Shown one piece after another: positions 7,803 to 9,991 of a DNA stretch of 9,991 bases (the first letter of the stretch is position 1; each line of letters begins with the position of its first letter). A program made the position numbers and the translations under genes. The notes under the pieces are model-generated. The model did no database searches. It saw only the letters and a program-made list of their open reading frames with translations, and had not been told where the DNA came from. The DNA is from Hyphomicrobiales bacterium (GTDB lineage Bacteria; Pseudomonadota; Alphaproteobacteria; Rhizobiales; S144-35): positions 1-9,991 of the forward strand of contig WGBT01000220.1 of assembly GCA_015494185.1 (NCBI GenBank). The letters are read 5' to 3'.

Positions 7803-7952
7803 AGACCGGGGACGAGGGAGGACTGGGGCTCGTTCGGTGTTTGGGATGAACAGACACACTGTCAAGATGTCGTTCCCTAAGAGTGAGCCTCCTGAAAATG
7901 ATGTTTGTGGCAAGAAAAGCGATCAGGAATTTTTTAAACTGAGCTAAATCTT
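7803..7952 (+). other. Spacer between dsrP and the TrpD2-like gene, with a tiny open frame
   Basis: A strong Shine-Dalgarno-like GAGGGAGGA (7814-7822) has no start codon at the usual distance. The first in-frame candidates behind it are GTG 7837 and ATG 7846. These open a 36- or 33-residue frame ending with TAA at 7945-7947, five bases before the next gene. That gene has no obvious ribosome-binding site of its own. A leader peptide coupling translation is possible but the peptide has no recognisable feature. Confidence 0.25.
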
Positions 7953-8951
7953 ATGATGGAACCACATCCGTTCGCAAAATTCATTGCCATTCTTGGCCGC
8001 GGCAAGACCTTGTCACGGGCGCTTGATCTCGAGGAAGCTGAACAGGCCATGGCGATGATTCTGCGCCGCGAAGTCCTGCCGGAACAGGTGGGCGCCTTCA
8101 TGATGTTGCAGCGTTATAAAGAGGAAGAACCGGCGGAAATTGCTGGCTTTGCACGCGCCGTGCGTAAGACCTTGCGCCTTCCGGCACAACTTCCAGAGGT
8201 TGATCTCGACTGGTCTTCTTATGCTGGCAAGCGGCGGCAGCTTCCGTGGTTCTTGCTAAGCGCCCTGCTACTGGCACGCAATGGTTTCCGGGTGGTGATG
8301 CATGGCACTGAAGGGCACACGCCGGGGCGGGTCTATACCCGTGACACGCTGGTGGCGCTTGGCTTTCCCATTGCTGAAAGCCTGTCTCAGGCGGCCGATC
8401 AAGTCACAGCCAATAATTTTACTTATATTCCCCTGGAGGTGATGAGTCCACGGCTGCGCGAGCTGATTGAATTACGGCCGGTTTTCGGTCTGCGCTCCCC
8501 GGTCCATACCTTTACCCGGCTGATTAATCCGTTTAATGCGCCCTGTGTGCTGCAAGGGATTTTCCATCGTGGTTTCATGGAAACCCATCTTGGTGCAGGC
8601 GAAATTTTGGGCATTCCTCATCTGGCGGTGTTTCGGGGTGAGGGAGGGGAGATTGAACGGCGTCCCAATAAACCCACCGAAGTCTGGTCGCTCCATAATG
8701 GTGAGCGTGAGGCCGAAAAATGGCCGGTTCTGCTGGATGATCCACGGGCGCCTGCGGATGAAGAGATGAATGTCGAACGGTTGCGGGCGGTTTGGCAGGG
8801 CGAAGCAGAAGACGACTATGCCCGCGCAGCGGTTACCGGGACCTTGGCGATTGCGTTGAAAACCTTGCAAAAGGCGCCGTCCCAAGAGGCTGCACAGGCC
8901 ATGGCCGAAGAAATGTGGGATAATAGGGATCGCAGCCGATTGGCCGCTTAG
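7953..8951 (+). CDS. TrpD2/YbiB-like protein of the glycosyltransferase family 3 (degenerate anthranilate phosphoribosyltransferase fold)
   Basis: This 332-residue protein has the two-part fold of anthranilate phosphoribosyltransferase (TrpD): a helical N-terminal domain (about 5-72) and the phosphoribosyltransferase-like domain. In true TrpD the PRPP-binding loop is GTGGD; here the matching stretch is WSSYAGKRRQLPWF (87-100), so that motif is missing. The following V-x-HG motif is kept as VVMHGTEGH (114-122). The GLRSPVHTFTRLINP stretch at 179-193 is also typical of the TrpD2 branch. The usual Asp-Glu metal pair appears lost near 230-236 (GEGGEIE). E. coli YbiB of this family is reported to bind nucleic acid, with no known enzyme activity. 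It starts ATG-ATG at 7953 without a clear ribosome-binding site. Its place between dsrP and dsrN is not part of the classic dsr set. Function here is unknown. Confidence 0.82.
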   Translation: MMEPHPFAKFIAILGRGKTLSRALDLEEAEQAMAMILRREVLPEQVGAFMMLQRYKEEEPAEIAGFARAVRKTLRLPAQLPEVDLDWSSYAGKRRQLPWFLLSALLLARNGFRVVMHGTEGHTPGRVYTRDTLVALGFPIAESLSQAADQVTANNFTYIPLEVMSPRLRELIELRPVFGLRSPVHTFTRLINPFNAPCVLQGIFHRGFMETHLGAGEILGIPHLAVFRGEGGEIERRPNKPTEVWSLHNGEREAEKWPVLLDDPRAPADEEMNVERLRAVWQGEAEDDYARAAVTGTLAIALKTLQKAPSQEAAQAMAEEMWDNRDRSRLAA

Positions 8952-8956
8952 CCATT
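8951..8956 (+). repeat. Left copy of a 6-base target-site-like duplication (GCCATT)
   Basis: GCCATT directly abuts the left end of the repeat element and is repeated exactly at 9061-9066 at its right end. Its first base is the last base of the TrpD2-like stop codon. Confidence 0.55.
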
Positions 8957-9060
8957 TAGAGCACAAGTCCTTCAAGTGGGAACCGGTTTTCGGATCAATT
9001 GTGCGGCAGAACAAGATTTTTGAGTAAAATCTGATTTTCATGTGATCGGGTTTTGCTCTA
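8957..9060. mobile_element. 104-base non-coding palindromic element (MITE/REP-like)
   Basis: The element begins TAGAGCA (8957-8963) and ends TGCTCTA (9054-9060), a perfect 7-base terminal inverted repeat; with one mismatch it extends to 10. It is flanked on both sides by GCCATT, as a target duplication would be. Inside, GCACAA (8961-8966) pairs with TTGTGC (8999-9004). The core AAGTGGGAACCGGTTTTCGG (8975-8994) closely resembles the core of dispersed palindromic repeats known from alphaproteobacterial intergenic regions. GATTTT (9015-9020) pairs with AAAATC (9026-9031). It encodes nothing, so if mobile it would need a transposase in trans. As RNA it would fold between the TrpD2-like gene and dsrN. 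Confidence 0.6.
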
Positions 9061-9066
9061 GCCATT
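9061..9066 (+). repeat. Right copy of the 6-base target-site-like duplication (GCCATT)
   Basis: This is an exact match to 8951-8956, immediately after the right inverted terminus of the element. The two copies and the inverted ends meet without any spare base. Confidence 0.55.
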
Positions 9067-9234
9067 GTGGCATGATGATGTGATGCAAGGCTGTGGGGGC
9101 CAAAGACTGGGGGGCAAAGACTGGGGGCAAAGACAAATGTGTCAAAGGAATGTGTAAAGTCTGCACGTGCCCTGACTGATACGGTTGAGAGGGGGACTTT
9201 TACATATATGAAAGTATAAGGAGCTCACTGCCCG
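9067..9234 (+). promoter_or_regulatory. Upstream region of dsrN
   Basis: Besides the G-rich tandem repeat, it contains GCACGTGC (9163-9170), a perfect palindrome. A loose sigma70-like pair is present: TTGAGA (9185-9190), 16 bases, TATGAA (9207-9212). The predicted transcript start would fall on the ribosome-binding site AAGGAG (9218-9223), which makes this promoter doubtful. Together with the element to its left, it is the most promoter-like spacer in the window, but the call is weak. Confidence 0.25.
9094..9134 (+). repeat. Three-copy G-rich tandem repeat upstream of dsrN
   Basis: The unit TGGGGGCCAAAGAC (9094-9107) is followed by TGGGGGGCAAAGAC (9108-9121) and TGGGGGCAAAGAC (9122-9134), units of 14, 14 and 13 bases. 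Runs of 5, 6 and 5 G are spaced by about 8 bases. A related pair AATGTGTCAAAG/AATGTGTAAAG follows at 9136-9159. It lies about 100 bases before dsrN. It may be slippage-prone or a regulator-binding array; function is not known. Confidence 0.6.
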
Positions 9235-9991
9235 TTGGCTCATCTTTATTTTTCTGCGGCCCATAAATCCTCTGGCAAGACCACTTTGACCGTGGCCATT
9301 GCTGCGGCTTTGGCCAGCAAGACCGGGCGGGGGCTCAATGTTCACACCTTCAAAAAAGGGCCCGACTATATTGATCCGCTCTGGCTTGCCCGGGCTACCG
9401 GCAATCCTTGCTATAATCTGGATTACAATACCCAAAGCCGGGAAGAAATCGACACCCTTTTTCATCGTGTTGTCAGCAATCCCAAGCGCCCTGCTGATAT
9501 TGCCCTCATTGAGGGGAATAAGGGGTTGTTCGATGGGATGGATGTGGAGGGACGCGACAGTAACGCGGCCTTGGCAGCCCAGCTTAAAGCGCCTATTGTG
9601 CTGATCATCGATGTGCGTGGGATTACCCGCGGCATTGCTCCCTTGCTGCTAGGCTATCAGCAATTTGGGCCAGAGCTCGACTTACGCGGTGTGATTTTCA
9701 ACAAGGTCGGCGGTCCACGCCATGAAAGTAAGCTGCGTCAAGTTTTAGAGCGTTACACCGATCTCCCCCTGCTTGGGACCATTGGTTATGCGCGGGCCGG
9801 CTTGGCGGCGGAAAGGCATTTGGGCCTGGTGCCGCCCAATGAAACGGCGGCGGCGGAAAAGACCATTGGGGCGCTGCAAAAGCTGGCGGAAGAAAATGTT
9901 GATCTTGATGGGCTTTTGAGAATTGCCCAACAGGCTCCGTCAGCACCTCCACCATCTGCGCTCTCTCAAAAGATGCCCCCCTCTTCCAATC
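9235..9991 (+). CDS. dsrN: DsrN, cobyrinate a,c-diamide synthase-like siroheme amidase (N-terminal part, cut by the window edge)
   Basis: The first 252 residues of a CbiA/CobB-family glutamine-dependent amidotransferase are present. In A. vinosum DsrN is the proposed enzyme that amidates siroheme for DsrAB, using ATP and glutamine. The start is the unusual TTG at 9235. The reading frame has a stop at 9217-9219 just upstream, no ATG or GTG fits before the P-loop, and AAGGAG (9218-9223) sits 11 bases away. The P-loop is AAHKSSGKTT (8-17). KKGPDYIDP (40-48) and EGNKGLFDG (93-101) are family motifs; the latter replaces the EGVMGLYDG form of CbiA. The C-terminal glutaminase domain with its catalytic cysteine lies beyond the window, so completeness cannot be judged. 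A Pro/Ser-rich linker begins near residue 231. Confidence 0.9.
   Translation, partial: MAHLYFSAAHKSSGKTTLTVAIAAALASKTGRGLNVHTFKKGPDYIDPLWLARATGNPCYNLDYNTQSREEIDTLFHRVVSNPKRPADIALIEGNKGLFDGMDVEGRDSNAALAAQLKAPIVLIIDVRGITRGIAPLLLGYQQFGPELDLRGVIFNKVGGPRHESKLRQVLERYTDLPLLGTIGYARAGLAAERHLGLVPPNETAAAEKTIGALQKLAEENVDLDGLLRIAQQAPSAPPPSALSQKMPPSSN

Noticed and set aside
9094..9134. CRISPR array
   Set aside because: The copies are directly adjacent without spacers and are only 13-14 bases long.
9142..9604. Frames of about 100 codons on both strands over the start of dsrN
   Set aside because: They are alternative-frame readings of dsrN; the TTG-initiated frame carries the P-loop and CbiA motifs.
1..9991. 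tRNA, rRNA, transposase or phage genes
   Set aside because: None seen on either strand; the only mobile-looking sequence is the non-coding element at 8957-9060.

Overview
The window is most of the membrane and accessory half of a reverse-type dissimilatory sulfite reductase (dsr) locus, all on the + strand, in the order dsrM-dsrK-dsrL-dsrJ-dsrO-dsrP-(TrpD2-like gene)-dsrN. Apart from the inserted TrpD2-like gene this is the order known from the sulfur oxidiser Allochromatium vinosum (dsr...CMKLJOPN). The presence of dsrL with a C-terminal ferredoxin domain, together with dsrN, points to sulfur oxidation rather than sulfate reduction. The moderate base composition and an intergenic repeat whose core resembles palindromic repeats common in alphaproteobacteria suggest an alphaproteobacterial sulfur oxidiser (Rhodospirillales-like). 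That taxonomic call is inference. The catalytic genes dsrAB, dsrEFH and dsrC are not in the window and would be expected upstream.

Layout. Bases 1-265 are non-coding: an AT-only inverted repeat and a second long-looped stem, but no convincing promoter. dsrM (266-991) and dsrK (1072-2613) follow. An unusually long 463-base gap (2614-3076) with four candidate stem-loops separates dsrK from dsrL (3077-5044). dsrJ (start chosen at 5131), dsrO (5664) and dsrP (6603) are close together; dsrJ and dsrO overlap by ATGA. After a 150-base spacer comes a degenerate anthranilate-phosphoribosyltransferase-like gene of the TrpD2/YbiB type (7953-8951). Then there is a small mobile-looking repeat (8957-9060) with terminal inverted repeats and a perfect 6-base flanking duplication, a three-copy G-rich tandem repeat (9094-9134), and dsrN from a TTG start at 9235 to the window edge (truncated).

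How the genes work together. DsrMKJOP is a transmembrane redox complex. DsrM (cytochrome b) and DsrK (HdrD-like, non-cubane cluster) are thought to handle thiol/disulfide chemistry of the sulfur carrier DsrC and exchange electrons with the quinone pool. DsrJ (triheme c), DsrO (periplasmic ferredoxin) and DsrP (NrfD-like) form the periplasm-facing module. DsrL is the soluble flavoprotein that takes electrons from DsrAB and passes them to NAD(P)+. DsrN is thought to amidate siroheme for DsrAB. The main unexplained points are the TrpD2-like gene beside dsrN, the transposition-like footprint at its stop codon, the long dsrK-dsrL gap, and a long cysteine-containing N-terminal region ahead of the Tat signal in DsrO.
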